Shown piece after piece: positions 27,492 to 39,702 of a stretch of DNA of 64,000 bases. The translations under genes and the position numbers were made by a program. Each line of letters opens with the position of its first letter. Position 1 is the first letter of the stretch. The notes below the pieces were generated by a model, which saw only the letters and a program-made list of their open reading frames with translations, made no database searches and had not been told where the DNA came from. The stretch is from Sphingomonas oligophenolica (lineage in GTDB: Bacteria; Pseudomonadota; Alphaproteobacteria; Sphingomonadales; Sphingomonadaceae), in assembly GCF_006438955.1 (NCBI RefSeq), contig NZ_RCZK01000004.1, forward strand, positions 124,001 through 188,000. The letters run 5' to 3'.

Positions 27492-28705
27492 CCGATGTCC
27501 GCGCAGAAGGGCTGATCGCCAAGGTGAAGCAGCGCGGCGGGCGCGGCGACCGGTCGCCGCTCGGCACGTGGTTCTGGGACATCGACCGGATGCTGTTGTT
27601 GCTGACGCTGTTCCTGATCGCGATCGGGCTGGTCGCGGTCGCGGCGGCGAGTCCGGCGACTGCGGTCCGCTATTCGGGGGAGCATCGCAAGCTCGCCCCG
27701 CTGTATTATTTCTGGCGCCAGCTGCTGTGGGTCGGGGTGTCGTTACCGGTGCTGTTCGGGGTGTCGATGATGCCCGTCGCGATGGCGCGGCGGATGGCGC
27801 TGACCGGCGCGGCGATCCTGATCGTGCTGCTCGCGGCGACGCCGTTCGTCGGGGTCAGCGTCAACGGCGCGCGCCGTTGGATCGGCTATGGATTCGCGCA
27901 GTTCCAGCCGTCCGAATTCCTCAAACCCTTCTTCATCGTGTCGACCGCATGGCTGCTGTCGCTGAAGGCGAAGGATCCCGAATTGCCGACCGTCGTCATC
28001 ACCGGCGCACTGACCGCGGCGATCGCGGGGCTGCTCATGTTGCAACCCGATTTCGGGCAGACCGTGATCTTCTGCGCGGTGTGGCTGGCGCTGCTGATGA
28101 TCGCGGGAACGCCCGCCAAGGTGCTCGGCACGATCATCGGGATGGTGCCGGTCGGGCTGGTCGCGGCGTATCTATTCTACGGCACCGCACGCAACCGGAT
28201 CGACGCGTTCCTGTTCCCCGGCGTCGAGGGCGAGGGCGCGGCGGATCATTTCCAGGTCAACGCCGCGCACGCGACGCTGACCGCGGGGGGGTGGACCGGG
28301 ACCGGGCCGGGCGCGGGGCAGGCGAAGTTCGGGCTCCCCGAAGCGCATACCGATTACATCTTCTCGGTCGTCGGCGAGGAATTCGGGCTGATCGCGTGCA
28401 TGATCATCGGACTTGTGTTCCTGGCGATCGTGGTGCGCGTATTCGTGAAGCTGCTCGACGAACAGGATGAGTTCAAATTGCTCGCCGCATCGGGGCTCGC
28501 GGTGCAGTTCGGCGCGCAGGCGCTGGTCAGCATGGCGGTCAACACCGGCCTGGCGCCGTCGAAGGGAATGACCTTGCCGTTTATCAGCTATGGCGGATCG
28601 TCGATGATCGCGCTGTCGATCGGGATGGGGCTGTTGCTCGCCTTCACCCGGCGCAATCCATTCCTGACGCGCAGCCCCTATGTCGTGAAATGGGGTGGAA
28701 ATTGA
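27488..28705 (+). CDS. ftsW: lipid II polymerase / division protein FtsW
   Basis: A 405-residue SEDS-family membrane glycosyltransferase that polymerises lipid II at the septum with FtsI. About ten helices are present. Family marks are PSEFLKPFFIVSTAWLLSL, QPDFGQTVIF, the GPGAGQAKFGLPEAHTDYIF loop with the catalytic-region Asp, and SYGGSSMIALSIGMGLLL near the end. It starts with a GTG overlapping the murD stop. Confidence 0.95.
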   Translation: MTDVRAEGLIAKVKQRGGRGDRSPLGTWFWDIDRMLLLLTLFLIAIGLVAVAAASPATAVRYSGEHRKLAPLYYFWRQLLWVGVSLPVLFGVSMMPVAMARRMALTGAAILIVLLAATPFVGVSVNGARRWIGYGFAQFQPSEFLKPFFIVSTAWLLSLKAKDPELPTVVITGALTAAIAGLLMLQPDFGQTVIFCAVWLALLMIAGTPAKVLGTIIGMVPVGLVAAYLFYGTARNRIDAFLFPGVEGEGAADHFQVNAAHATLTAGGWTGTGPGAGQAKFGLPEAHTDYIFSVVGEEFGLIACMIIGLVFLAIVVRVFVKLLDEQDEFKLLAASGLAVQFGAQALVSMAVNTGLAPSKGMTLPFISYGGSSMIALSIGMGLLLAFTRRNPFLTRSPYVVKWGGN

Positions 28706-29844
28706 GCAAGCATTTCGTTCTCGCTGCGGGGGGCACAGGGGGGCACATGGTCCCGGCCGCCGCGCTTGCCGAGGAGTTGACCAAGCGTGGCCACCGCGTC
28801 GCGCTGGTCAGCGATGCGCGCGGGGTGCGGTTCCCGGGGCTGTTCGACGACATTCAGACGCACGTGATCCCGGCAGGCCGGTTTCAGGTCAGAAAGCCAT
28901 TGGGCTGGCCGGGCGCGATTCGCGAGATGTGGCGGGGGCGCGCGATGGCGCGCCAACTCTACAGAACCTTCAAGCCCGCCGCGGTGATCGGTTTCGGTGG
29001 CTATCCCGCGCTGCCCGCGCTGCTCGCGGCGTTCGTGAACCACATCCCGACCGCGGTGCACGAACAGAATGCGGTGCTGGGGCGGGTCAACCGGCTGGTC
29101 GCGGGGCGGGTCGATGCGATCGCGACGTCGTACGATCGCACCGCGCGGTTAGCGGCGAAATATGAGGGCAAGACCCATCTCGTCGGCAACCCGGTGCGCG
29201 AGGCGGTGCTGGCGCTGCGGACCCGGCCCTATCCGTTGCTGGAGGAGGACGGCATCTTCCGGGTACTCGTCACCGGCGGGTCGCAGGGCGCGAGCATCCT
29301 CAGCCGCGTCGTTCCCGATGGGCTTGCGATGCTGCCGGTCACCTTCCGCCGCCGCCTCCAGGTGACCCATCAGGCGCGAATCGAGGATATCGATGCGGTG
29401 CGCGCCAAATATGCCGAGCACCAGATTCCCGCCGAGCTGGCGACCTACCTGCCCGACATGCCCGCGCAACTGGCCTGGGCGCATCTCGTCATCGCGCGCG
29501 CGGGCGCGTCGACGATCGCGGAACTGACGGTGGCGGGGCGGCCCGCGATCCTGGTGCCGCTGCCGTCGGCGACCGACGACCACCAGACCGCCAATGCGCG
29601 CGAGATCACGCAGGCGGGCGGCGCGCGGACGATCCCGCAGGGCGACTTTACCGCGAAGGAACTCGCCAAGCAGATGCAGCGGCTCGGGCTCGATCCCGCC
29701 GCGCTCGAAAACGCCGCCGGGCGCGCGAAGAGCGTCGGTCGCCCCAATGCGGTGAGCGATCTTGCCGATCTGGTCGAGAGCCTCGATGCGCCGGTCGCGC
29801 GGTTGCCGGTCGGGGTGTCCCGCCCGAAGCAGGCGTTCGCGTGA
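28702..29844 (+). CDS. murG: UDP-GlcNAc:undecaprenyl-PP-MurNAc-pentapeptide GlcNAc transferase
   Basis: A 380-residue GT-B glycosyltransferase converting lipid I to lipid II at the inner membrane face. The N-terminal [10 protein letters not shown] loop, [23 protein letters not shown], the second-domain VTGGSQGA loop and [24 protein letters not shown] all match MurG. I take the TTG at 28702, which forms a TTGA overlap with the ftsW stop and places [13 protein letters not shown] at the N-terminus. An in-frame ATG four codons upstream is the alternative. Confidence 0.94.
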   Translation: MSKHFVLAAGGTGGHMVPAAALAEELTKRGHRVALVSDARGVRFPGLFDDIQTHVIPAGRFQVRKPLGWPGAIREMWRGRAMARQLYRTFKPAAVIGFGGYPALPALLAAFVNHIPTAVHEQNAVLGRVNRLVAGRVDAIATSYDRTARLAAKYEGKTHLVGNPVREAVLALRTRPYPLLEEDGIFRVLVTGGSQGASILSRVVPDGLAMLPVTFRRRLQVTHQARIEDIDAVRAKYAEHQIPAELATYLPDMPAQLAWAHLVIARAGASTIAELTVAGRPAILVPLPSATDDHQTANAREITQAGGARTIPQGDFTAKELAKQMQRLGLDPAALENAAGRAKSVGRPNAVSDLADLVESLDAPVARLPVGVSRPKQAFA

Positions 29845-31259
29845 CCGGCGTGCCGACCGATATCGGCCCGATCCACTTCGTCGGGATCGGCGGGATCGGC
29901 ATGTCGGGAATCGCCGAGGTGATGAAGAACCTGGGGTATGACGTCCAGGGCTCCGACATCGCCGAGGGCTATGCGGTCGAGGGGCTGCGCGCGAAGGGTA
30001 TCCGCGTTGCGATCGGGCACCAGCCGGAAAATGTCGACGGCGCGGCGGTGGTCGTCGTGTCGACCGCGATCGTGCGGTCGAACCCCGAGGTGGAGGCCGC
30101 GCTCGCCGCGCGCATTCCGGTGGTGCGGCGCGCCGAAATGCTCGCCGAATTGATGCGGTTGAAATCCACCGTCGCGGTCGCGGGGACGCACGGCAAGACG
30201 ACGACGACGAGCATGATCGCGGCGCTCCTTGATGCGGGCGGGATCGATCCGACCGTGATCAACGGCGGGATCATCAACAGCTACGGCTCGAATGCGCGGC
30301 TCGGCGCGAGCGACTGGATGGTCGTCGAGGCGGACGAGAGCGACGGCAGCTTCCTGCGCCTCGACGGCACGATCGCGGTCGTCACCAACATCGATCCCGA
30401 ACATCTCGATCACTATGGATCGTTCGAGGCGGTGAAGGATGCGTTCGTCGAATTCGTCGAAAACGTCCCCTTCTATGGTGCGGCGTTGCTGTGCCTCGAC
30501 CATCCCGAGGTCCAGAACGTCCTGCCGCGCGTTCGCGACCGGCGGGTCGTGACCTATGGCTTTGCGGCGCAGGCCGATGTCAGGGGCGTTAACGTCACCC
30601 CGATCCCCGGCGGCAACCGGTTCGAGGTAATCATCCGCCATCGCGACGGCACGACCCGATCGATCGAGCATGTCGAATTGCCGATGCCCGGGCGTCACAA
30701 CGTCCAGAACGCGCTCGCCGCGATCGGCGTGGCGCTCGAGATGGGGATCGACGATGCGACGATCCAACAGGGTTTCGCCAAGTTCGGCGGGGTCAAGCGG
30801 CGCTTCACCAAGGTCGGTGAGGTCGGTTTTGCGGATGGCGGGAAGGCGACGATCATCGACGATTACGGCCATCACCCGGTCGAGATCCGCGCGGTACTCG
30901 CCGCCGCGCGCGAAGGGGTCGCGGGGCGGGTGATCGCGGTGGTCCAGCCGCATCGCTATTCGCGGCTCGGCAATTTGATGGAGGAATTCCAGACCGCGTT
31001 CAACGACGCCGATCGTGTGCTCGTGACCCCGGTCTATGCCGCGGGCGAACCCCCGGTCGAGGGCGTCGATGCCGCGGCGCTGGTCGACGGACTGACCCGC
31101 CGCGGGCATCGCCACGCCGCGGTCGTCGCCGACGCCGATGCGCTTGCCGACGACCTCGCGGCGACGCTCGCCGCAGATGACATGGTGGTGTGCCTCGGCG
31201 CGGGCGACATCACTAAATGGGCGGCAGGGCTCGCCGAAGCGATCGAGGCACGGCGATGA
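29841..31259 (+). CDS. murC: UDP-MurNAc:L-Ala ligase
   Basis: A 472-residue Mur ligase catalysing the first amino-acid addition to UDP-MurNAc. Motifs are [17 protein letters not shown] at the N-terminus, the ATP loop GTHGKTTTT near 115, [24 protein letters not shown] and the [11 protein letters not shown] segment with the C-terminal catalytic residues. It uses a GTG start overlapping the murG stop. Its own stop overlaps the ATG of the next small ORF. Confidence 0.96.
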   Translation: MTGVPTDIGPIHFVGIGGIGMSGIAEVMKNLGYDVQGSDIAEGYAVEGLRAKGIRVAIGHQPENVDGAAVVVVSTAIVRSNPEVEAALAARIPVVRRAEMLAELMRLKSTVAVAGTHGKTTTTSMIAALLDAGGIDPTVINGGIINSYGSNARLGASDWMVVEADESDGSFLRLDGTIAVVTNIDPEHLDHYGSFEAVKDAFVEFVENVPFYGAALLCLDHPEVQNVLPRVRDRRVVTYGFAAQADVRGVNVTPIPGGNRFEVIIRHRDGTTRSIEHVELPMPGRHNVQNALAAIGVALEMGIDDATIQQGFAKFGGVKRRFTKVGEVGFADGGKATIIDDYGHHPVEIRAVLAAAREGVAGRVIAVVQPHRYSRLGNLMEEFQTAFNDADRVLVTPVYAAGEPPVEGVDAAALVDGLTRRGHRHAAVVADADALADDLAATLAADDMVVCLGAGDITKWAAGLAEAIEARR

Positions 31260-31453
31260 CCGACTGGATGAAGGCCTCGCTCGACCTCCAGCAGCAGATG
31301 CTCGACGCCGGTCGGCAGGCGATCGAGGCGGGACAGCCGTCCGTCGAGGCGGGCGACGCGGTCGTGAAGGTGCAGGAGGCATCGCAGCAGGCGATCGACG
31401 CGAATGTGAAGGCGTGGAGTGCGTGGATGAACCTGTGGGGCGGGGCGTGGTGA
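31256..31453 (+). CDS. small phasin-like protein between murC and murB
   Basis: A 65-residue protein starting at an ATG that overlaps the murC stop (ATGA) and ending in an overlap with the murB GTG. It is predicted to be almost entirely helical and amphipathic. It has Gln/Ala-rich heptad-like repeats ([33 protein letters not shown]) and a Trp-rich end, [14 protein letters not shown]. The pattern recalls short phasins, but no family can be named with confidence. Its place inside the translationally coupled cluster shows it is expressed with the wall-synthesis enzymes. Confidence 0.8.
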   Translation: MTDWMKASLDLQQQMLDAGRQAIEAGQPSVEAGDAVVKVQEASQQAIDANVKAWSAWMNLWGGAW

Positions 31454-32481
31454 CGCTCGCAGCACCGTTCCAGACCCAGGGGCTCGACCTGTCGCGGGTC
31501 AGGGGGCGCGTCGAGCGGGGCGGATCGCTGGCCGATTTCATCTGGTTCCGCACCGGTGGCCCCGCCGAATGGCTGGTGCGGCCCGCCGATGTCGACGATC
31601 TCGCCGCGCTGCTCGCCGATCTCGATCCCGCGATCCCGGTGTTGCCGGTCGGCGTCGGATCGAACCTGATCGTTCGCGACGGCGGGGTACCCGGTGTCGT
31701 GGTACGGTTGCCCAAGGCGATGGCGCGCGTGACGATCGACGATGGTCGGGTCCGTGCGGGCGCGGCGGCGATGGGGATCACGGTCGCGAGCGCGGCGCGC
31801 GACGCGGGGATCGCGGGCCTGGAATTCCTGCGCGGGATTCCGGGGACGGTCGGCGGCGCGGTGCGGATGAACGCGGGCGCCTATGGCCGTGACGTCAGCG
31901 ACATCCTGGTCGAGGCGACGATCGTGACGCGCGCGGGGACGATCGAGACATGGTCGGCGGACCGGCTCGGCTATACCTATCGCCATTCCGCGGTTCCGGC
32001 GGGCGCGGTTGTCGTCGCGGCGCTGTTCGACGGCGTTCCCGGCGATCCCGCGACGATCGGTGCCGAGATGGATCGGATCGCCGCCGAGCGCGAGGCGTCG
32101 CAGCCGCTGCGCAGCCGGACGGGGGGGTCGACCTTCAAGAACCCGCCCCCCGAAACGGCTGGGGGCCACAAGGCCTGGGCGTTGATCGATGCCGCCGGAT
32201 GCCGGGGCTTGCGCCGCGGCGATGCGCAGGTATCGGACAAGCATTGCAATTTCCTGCTCAACCTGGGGTCCGCGACCGCCGCGGAGATCGAGGCGCTGGG
32301 CGAAGAGGTCAGGGACAGGGTGAACGCGCAGTCGGGGGTGATGCTGGAATGGGAAATCCAGCGTGTGGGGTTATTCCCCTCCCGCCTGCGGGAGGGGTTA
32401 GGGGAGGGCGTGGTCATGCACGACCCCGCTTCCGGACACGCCCTCCCCCGACCCCTCCCGCGGGCGGGAGGGGAGAAGTGA
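31450..32481 (+). CDS. murB: UDP-N-acetylenolpyruvoylglucosamine reductase, repeat-extended
   Basis: A 343-residue FAD enzyme reducing UDP-GlcNAc-enolpyruvate to UDP-MurNAc. FAD and catalytic motifs are visible: FRTGGPAEWLVRP, PVGVGSNLIVRDGG, GIPGTVGGAVRMNAGAYG and SDKHCNFLLNLG. It is a type IIa-like short MurB that would normally stop soon after LEWEIQRVG. Here a palindromic element removes the usual stop and adds about 35 Pro/Arg/Gly-rich residues. The GTG start at 31450 overlaps the preceding small ORF; the frame is open further upstream only inside murC. Confidence 0.94.
   Translation: MTLAAPFQTQGLDLSRVRGRVERGGSLADFIWFRTGGPAEWLVRPADVDDLAALLADLDPAIPVLPVGVGSNLIVRDGGVPGVVVRLPKAMARVTIDDGRVRAGAAAMGITVASAARDAGIAGLEFLRGIPGTVGGAVRMNAGAYGRDVSDILVEATIVTRAGTIETWSADRLGYTYRHSAVPAGAVVVAALFDGVPGDPATIGAEMDRIAAEREASQPLRSRTGGSTFKNPPPETAGGHKAWALIDAAGCRGLRRGDAQVSDKHCNFLLNLGSATAAEIEALGEEVRDRVNAQSGVMLEWEIQRVGLFPSRLREGLGEGVVMHDPASGHALPRPLPRAGGEK
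32376..32473. repeat. palindromic element at the murB-ddl junction
   Basis: Arms at 32376-32412 and 32437-32473 are reverse complements with few mismatches around a 24-bp loop. Each arm contains an inner hairpin (cccctcccgc / gcgggagggg). It encodes the extra C-terminus of MurB. Its right end (GGGAGGGGAGAA) lies directly before the ddl GTG and is the likely ribosome site. Confidence 0.9.
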
Positions 32482-33413
32482 CGGCACCGCTCCACATCGT
32501 TGTCCTGATGGGTGGCTGGTCCGCCGAGCGCGCGGTGTCGTTGATGTCGGGCGCGGGGGTCGCCGACGCGCTCGAAGGGCTGGGGCATCGCGTCACGCGG
32601 ATCGATATGGATCGCGACGTTGCCGCGCGGCTCGCCGAAGCCAAACCCGACATCGTCTTCAACGCGCTCCACGGCACGCCGGGGGAAGACGGCAGCGTCC
32701 AGGGGCTGATGGACCTGATGGGACTGACCTATACGCACAGCGGGCTCGCCGCGTCGGTGATCTCGATCGACAAGGTGCTGACCAAGCAGGCGTTGGTACC
32801 GCATGGCGTGCCGATGCCGGGCGGGCGCGTCGTCAAATCCGCCGAAATCTTCGCCGCCGATCCGCTCCAGCGGCCCTATGTGCTGAAGCCCGTCAACGAA
32901 GGCTCCTCGGTCGGGATTGCGATCGTCACCGCTGAGGGCAATTATGGCAATCCGATCGGGCGCGATGTCGCGGGGCCGTGGCAGGACTTCGACGAGCTGC
33001 TCGCCGAACCTTATGTCCGCGGGCGCGAACTGACGACCGCGGTGCTCGGAACCCGCGCGCTCGGCGTCACCGAGTTGCGGCCGAAGAGCGGGTTCTACGA
33101 TTACGACGCCAAATATACCGAGGGGATGACCGACCATATCTTCCCCGCCGACATCCCCGACGAGATCGCGGCCGCGTGCAAGGCGCTGGCGCTGGAATCG
33201 CACCGGCTGCTGGGGTGCAAGGGGTGCAGCCGCGCCGATTTCCGCTGGGACGACGAGCGCGGGGTCGATGGCTTGTTCCTGCTCGAGGTGAATACCCAGC
33301 CGGGGATGACGCCGCTCAGCCTCGTCCCCGAACAGGCGCGGCATTGCGGCATCTCCTATCCCGAGCTCGTCCAGGCGATCGTCGACGAAGCGGTGGGGAC
33401 GACCGAGCGATGA
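32478..33413 (+). CDS. ddl: D-alanine--D-alanine ligase
   Basis: A 311-residue ATP-grasp enzyme making the D-Ala-D-Ala dipeptide used by MurF. Marks include VLMGGWSAERAVSLMSG, NALHGTPGEDGSVQGLMDLM, the PVNEGSSVGI loop, and EVNTQPGMTPLSLVPEQA with the metal-binding acidic residues. The GTG at 32478 overlaps the murB stop. The Shine-Dalgarno is supplied by the palindromic element. Confidence 0.95.
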   Translation: MTAPLHIVVLMGGWSAERAVSLMSGAGVADALEGLGHRVTRIDMDRDVAARLAEAKPDIVFNALHGTPGEDGSVQGLMDLMGLTYTHSGLAASVISIDKVLTKQALVPHGVPMPGGRVVKSAEIFAADPLQRPYVLKPVNEGSSVGIAIVTAEGNYGNPIGRDVAGPWQDFDELLAEPYVRGRELTTAVLGTRALGVTELRPKSGFYDYDAKYTEGMTDHIFPADIPDEIAAACKALALESHRLLGCKGCSRADFRWDDERGVDGLFLLEVNTQPGMTPLSLVPEQARHCGISYPELVQAIVDEAVGTTER

Positions 33414-34339
33414 GCCGGACGATCAAGCGCGGCCCGCCGCCCCGCCGCCCCGCGCCGCGGCGCAAGCAGCCGGTGCGCAAGGTATCGCGGATGGACCGGC
33501 TGGTCGGCGCGTTGCCGGTGAGTGAGCCGACGCTGCGCCGCGCGGCGACCTGGGTCGTCACCGGCGGGGTCGTCGCGATCGGGCTGGTGGTCGCGACCGC
33601 GCTGGGGCTCCCCGGCATGATCGGCGACGCGATCGGCGAAGGCGCGGGCCGCGCGGGCTTCCGCGTCACCGGGGTCGAGATCGTCGGCCAGCATCATATG
33701 GACAGCAACACGATCCGCGCGGTCGCGCTCGATCAGCCCTCACTCGCGATGCCGCTGGTCGACCTTGCCCATATCCGCGAACGGCTGCTCGCCTATGGCT
33801 GGGTCGAGGATGCGGCGGTGTCGCGGCGGTTGCCCGATACGCTGCTCGTCACGATCAAGGAACGCACGCCCGCCGCGATCTGGCAGGATAACGGCCAGCT
33901 GACGCTGATCGACGCGACCGGTGCGCTGCTCGATCCGGTCGACCGCAACGCGATGCCCGATTTGCCGCTGGTGATCGGCCCCGGCGCCGACCGGCAGGAG
34001 GCGGGGTATCAGAAGCTGCTCGCCGCGGCGCCCGCGCTGAAACCGCGCGTCACTGCCGCGACCTGGGTCGGCAACCGGCGCTGGGACCTGTTGTTCGACA
34101 GCGGCGAAACGCTCAAGCTGCCCGAAACGGATGCCGCTGACGCGCTCGTCACCTTCGCGGAAAAGGACGGCGCGCACCCGTTGCTGGGGCGCGGCTGGCT
34201 GAGCTTCGACATGCGCGATGCGTCGAAGCTGGTCGCGCGCAAGCCCGGGGCGAACGTCGCGCATGCGATTCCCGACGACGAGACGTCGACCGCGCCGGCC
34301 GGCCTTGCGGCGGATATTCAAATGGGGGCTGATACATAA
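33410..34339 (+). CDS. ftsQ: cell division protein FtsQ
   Basis: A 309-residue bitopic divisome protein. A basic, Pro/Arg-rich cytoplasmic tail (about 1-40) precedes one membrane helix (about 48-68). A POTRA domain follows (FRVTGVEIVGQHHMDSNTIRAVAL) and then the FtsQ beta-domain (LPDTLLVTIKERTPAAIWQ). It starts with an ATG overlapping the ddl stop and shares one base with the ftsA ATG. Position between ddl and ftsA confirms the assignment. Confidence 0.94.
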   Translation: MSRTIKRGPPPRRPAPRRKQPVRKVSRMDRLVGALPVSEPTLRRAATWVVTGGVVAIGLVVATALGLPGMIGDAIGEGAGRAGFRVTGVEIVGQHHMDSNTIRAVALDQPSLAMPLVDLAHIRERLLAYGWVEDAAVSRRLPDTLLVTIKERTPAAIWQDNGQLTLIDATGALLDPVDRNAMPDLPLVIGPGADRQEAGYQKLLAAAPALKPRVTAATWVGNRRWDLLFDSGETLKLPETDAADALVTFAEKDGAHPLLGRGWLSFDMRDASKLVARKPGANVAHAIPDDETSTAPAGLAADIQMGADT

Positions 34340-35601
34340 TGGCGAAGGCTGCACCGGAAGGATTGATCACCGCGCTCGATATCGGATCGTCGAAGGTGTC
34401 GGCGATGATCGCGCAGAAGGGCGATGGCGGCGAGTTGATCGTGCTCGGCACCGGGCAGCGTGAAAGCCGCGGGGTCAAGCGCGGCTATATCGCCGACATG
34501 GCCGCGACCGAGGCCGCGGTGCGCGAGGCGGTCGAGCAGGCCGAGCGGATCGCGGGGATCAACATCGAGAATGTCTGGGTCGGCTTTTCGGCGGGCGGGC
34601 TGGTCAGCGATGTCGCGGAGGTCGAATTCGAACTCGGCGGACACCGCGTCGAACAGGCCGATATCGATGCACTGCTGGCAGCGGGGCGCAATTCGATCGA
34701 TCCGCAGGGGCGGATGGTGCTCCACGCGCAGCCCGCGCTCTACACGCTCGACGGGCTGACCGGGGTGAAGAAGCCATTGGGGCTCCACGCCGACCGGCTG
34801 GGCGTCCACATCCATGTCGTCGCGGCGGACGGATCGCCGGTCCGGAACCTCGATCTGTGCGTTCGTTCGGCGCATCTTGAGGTGAAATCGATCATAGCCA
34901 GCCCGGTCGCGACCGGCCTGGCGTGCCTGAGCGACGAGGAGCGCGAGCTTGGCGTCGCGCTGGTCGAACTGGGGGCGGGGATCACCAACGTGTCGCTGTT
35001 CGCGGGCGGGATGCTGGTCGGCCTGTGCTCGATCCCGATGGGCGCAGCGGACATCACCGACGACATCGCCTCGGCGTTCGGGACGCGGCGGCAACAGGCC
35101 GAACGGATGAAATGCTTCCACGGCTCCGCCAACGCCTCGCCGCGTGACAATCACGAGATGATCCCGGTCGTGCCGATCGCCGCGGAGGACGGCGGCGAGG
35201 ACGCGGTGCAGATCACCAAGGCGCAGTTGATCGGCGTCGTCCGCCAGCGGCTGGAACACCAGATGGGCGAGATCAGGAATGCGCTTGCGCGGCTAAAGTT
35301 CGAAGGGCCAGTCGGGCGGCAGGTGGTGCTGACCGGCGGTGGCGCTGAGCTGAAGGGGATCGCCGATTACGCGCAACAGGCGCTCGGGCGGTCGGTTCGC
35401 GTCGGGCGGCCGCGCGGGCTGATCGCGCTGCCCGAGGCGCATGGTGGCCCGGCGTTCGCGACCCTGGCGGGGCTCGCGTTCTACGCCGCGAGCGATCCGA
35501 TCGACCTGCGCGGGCTGTCGCCGCAGCAGACGACGGTGCATCGGCAGAAGGGCATGGGCGTGGTGCGCAAGCTAATTCAGGCAGCGCGCGCGAATTATTG
35601 A
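34339..35601 (+). CDS. ftsA: cell division protein FtsA
   Basis: A 420-residue actin-fold ATPase that tethers FtsZ filaments to the membrane. The phosphate-1 loop ALDIGSSKVSAMIA opens the protein. The 1C domain follows, then the VALVELGAGITNVSLFAGG segment and VVLTGGGAELKGI. The C-terminus ends in an amphipathic basic helix (GMGVVRKLIQAARANY) that serves as membrane anchor in this family. The start codon shares one base with the ftsQ stop. Confidence 0.95.
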   Translation: MAKAAPEGLITALDIGSSKVSAMIAQKGDGGELIVLGTGQRESRGVKRGYIADMAATEAAVREAVEQAERIAGINIENVWVGFSAGGLVSDVAEVEFELGGHRVEQADIDALLAAGRNSIDPQGRMVLHAQPALYTLDGLTGVKKPLGLHADRLGVHIHVVAADGSPVRNLDLCVRSAHLEVKSIIASPVATGLACLSDEERELGVALVELGAGITNVSLFAGGMLVGLCSIPMGAADITDDIASAFGTRRQQAERMKCFHGSANASPRDNHEMIPVVPIAAEDGGEDAVQITKAQLIGVVRQRLEHQMGEIRNALARLKFEGPVGRQVVLTGGGAELKGIADYAQQALGRSVRVGRPRGLIALPEAHGGPAFATLAGLAFYAASDPIDLRGLSPQQTTVHRQKGMGVVRKLIQAARANY

Positions 35602-35708
35602 GCAATTATGACGCGCTGGACGGAATTCGGTGGCACCGCGCGAATCGTTAGGGCAAAAGGTTAACCACGGGGCCCCGGATGTTTACCGGGCAGGGCGGAG
35701 AGAATCTC

Positions 35709-37268
35709 ATGAGTATCGAATTCATCACTCCCGAGGTCGACGAACTCACCCCGCGGATCGCGGTGATCGGGGTCGGCGGCGCGGGCGGCAACGCGATCGC
35801 GAACATGATGCGCGCCGAGGTGCAGGGGGTCGACTTCCTGGTCGCCAACACCGACGCGCAGGCGCTGAAGCAATCGATCGCGCCACGGCGGATCCAGCTC
35901 GGCGTCAAGATCACCCAGGGGCTCGGCGCGGGCAGCCGCCCCGAAATCGGGCGCGCCGCGGCGGAGGAGACGATCGACGCGCTCGCCAAGCAGCTCGAGG
36001 GTATGCACATGGTGTTCATCGCCGCGGGGATGGGCGGGGGCACCGGCACGGGTGCAGCCCCGGTCATCGCCAAGGCGGCGCGCGACATGGGCATCCTGAC
36101 CGTCGGCGTGGTGACGAAACCGTTCAGCTTCGAGGGTAACCGCCGCGCCAAGAGCGCCGAGGGCGGGATCGAGGAATTGCAGAAATTCGTCGATACGCTG
36201 ATCGTCATTCCCAACCAAAATCTGTTCCTGATCGCCAACGCCAACACGACCTTCAAACAGGCGTTCGAGATGGCCGACGAAGTGCTCCAGCAGGGCGTTC
36301 GCGGGATTACCGATTTGATGGTGATGCCGGGCCTGATCAACCTCGATTTCGCCGACGTCCGTTCCGTCATGCAGGAAATGGGCAAGGCGATGATGGGCAC
36401 CGGCGAGGCCGAGGGCGACAACCGCGCGCTCGAAGCCGCGCAGAAGGCGATCGCCAACCCGCTGCTCGACGGCGTCAGCATGAAGGGTGCCAAGGGCGTC
36501 ATCATCTCGATCACCGGCGGCGACGACATGCGGCTGCTCGAAGTCGACGAGGCGGCGAACCACATCCGCGACCTGGTCGATCCCGATGCCAACATCATCT
36601 GGGGTTCGGCGTTCAACCCCGAACTCGAAGGCAAGATCCGGGTTTCGGTCGTCGCGACGGGGATCGAGGCGGATGTGAACGCGCAGGAGCGCCCCGCCGC
36701 CGAGCCGACCCGCAGCTTCAGCTTCGCCAAGAAGAGCGACGAACCCGTCTCGTTCCGCCCCGCAGCGGCCACCCCCGCGCCTGCCGCGGAACCGAGCGAG
36801 GCTGACGCCGCGCCAGTCGCCTCGTTCACCACGCCGCCTGCGCTGGATGACGAGAAGGGTGCCGACGACGATGCGCTCGACCTGTCGAGCGACGATGCGA
36901 TCGCCGCCGATGCGGAGCCCGAAACCGCCGACGCCGCGAACGAAGAGCTGGTGCTGGGCGCCGAAACGATCGTGTCGCAGCCGCCCGAGGCCGACTCGAC
37001 GGCGCCGTTCGGTCGCAAGGTCGAACCCGCGGCTGCGGCGGATGCCGCGCCCGCGGCTCCGGTCGAGGATGGCAGCCAGCGACGACGTTGGTTGTCGCCG
37101 GGCAGCGACAGCACCGAACCCGCCGCGCAGCCCAAGGTGAAGCTGGGCGGCACGCTGTTCGAACGGATGTCGAACGCCGCGCGCGGCGCATCGCGCGACG
37201 ACAGCGATGCCGAGGATGGCGACGCGATCGACATTCCCCGGTTCCTGAATCGCCAGAACAACCAGTAA
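35709..37268 (+). CDS. ftsZ: cell division protein FtsZ
   Basis: A 519-residue tubulin-like GTPase that forms the Z ring. The GTPase core occupies about 1-320: [13 protein letters not shown], the signature [10 protein letters not shown] near 109 and [12 protein letters not shown] long, acidic and Ala/Pro-rich linker of about 180 residues follows, as in other alphaproteobacteria. The conserved C-terminal peptide DIPRFLNRQ binds FtsA. The ATG at 35709 has GGAG 9 nt upstream; an earlier in-frame ATG at 35679 lacks a site. It is the last gene of the cluster. Confidence 0.97.
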   Translation: MSIEFITPEVDELTPRIAVIGVGGAGGNAIANMMRAEVQGVDFLVANTDAQALKQSIAPRRIQLGVKITQGLGAGSRPEIGRAAAEETIDALAKQLEGMHMVFIAAGMGGGTGTGAAPVIAKAARDMGILTVGVVTKPFSFEGNRRAKSAEGGIEELQKFVDTLIVIPNQNLFLIANANTTFKQAFEMADEVLQQGVRGITDLMVMPGLINLDFADVRSVMQEMGKAMMGTGEAEGDNRALEAAQKAIANPLLDGVSMKGAKGVIISITGGDDMRLLEVDEAANHIRDLVDPDANIIWGSAFNPELEGKIRVSVVATGIEADVNAQERPAAEPTRSFSFAKKSDEPVSFRPAAATPAPAAEPSEADAAPVASFTTPPALDDEKGADDDALDLSSDDAIAADAEPETADAANEELVLGAETIVSQPPEADSTAPFGRKVEPAAAADAAPAAPVEDGSQRRRWLSPGSDSTEPAAQPKVKLGGTLFERMSNAARGASRDDSDAEDGDAIDIPRFLNRQNNQ

Positions 37269-37374
37269 CGGCTGATTCCGGCCAGTTCGTCGCCGGGAAG
37301 GCTCCGCTGGTCGCGCGTCGTCGTCACGGACATTGCGGGTTCATCGCGGCTCGGCTGTAGGCGGTAGGGATCCC

Positions 37375-39698
<2,324 letters not shown>

Positions 39699-39702
<4 letters not shown>

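Noticed and set aside
29445..31781. A 778-codon open frame on the minus strand opposite murG and murC
   Set aside because: High GC makes long antisense frames common. The plus strand has clear MurG and MurC motifs throughout, and the antisense protein is Arg/Asp-rich without any recognisable domain.
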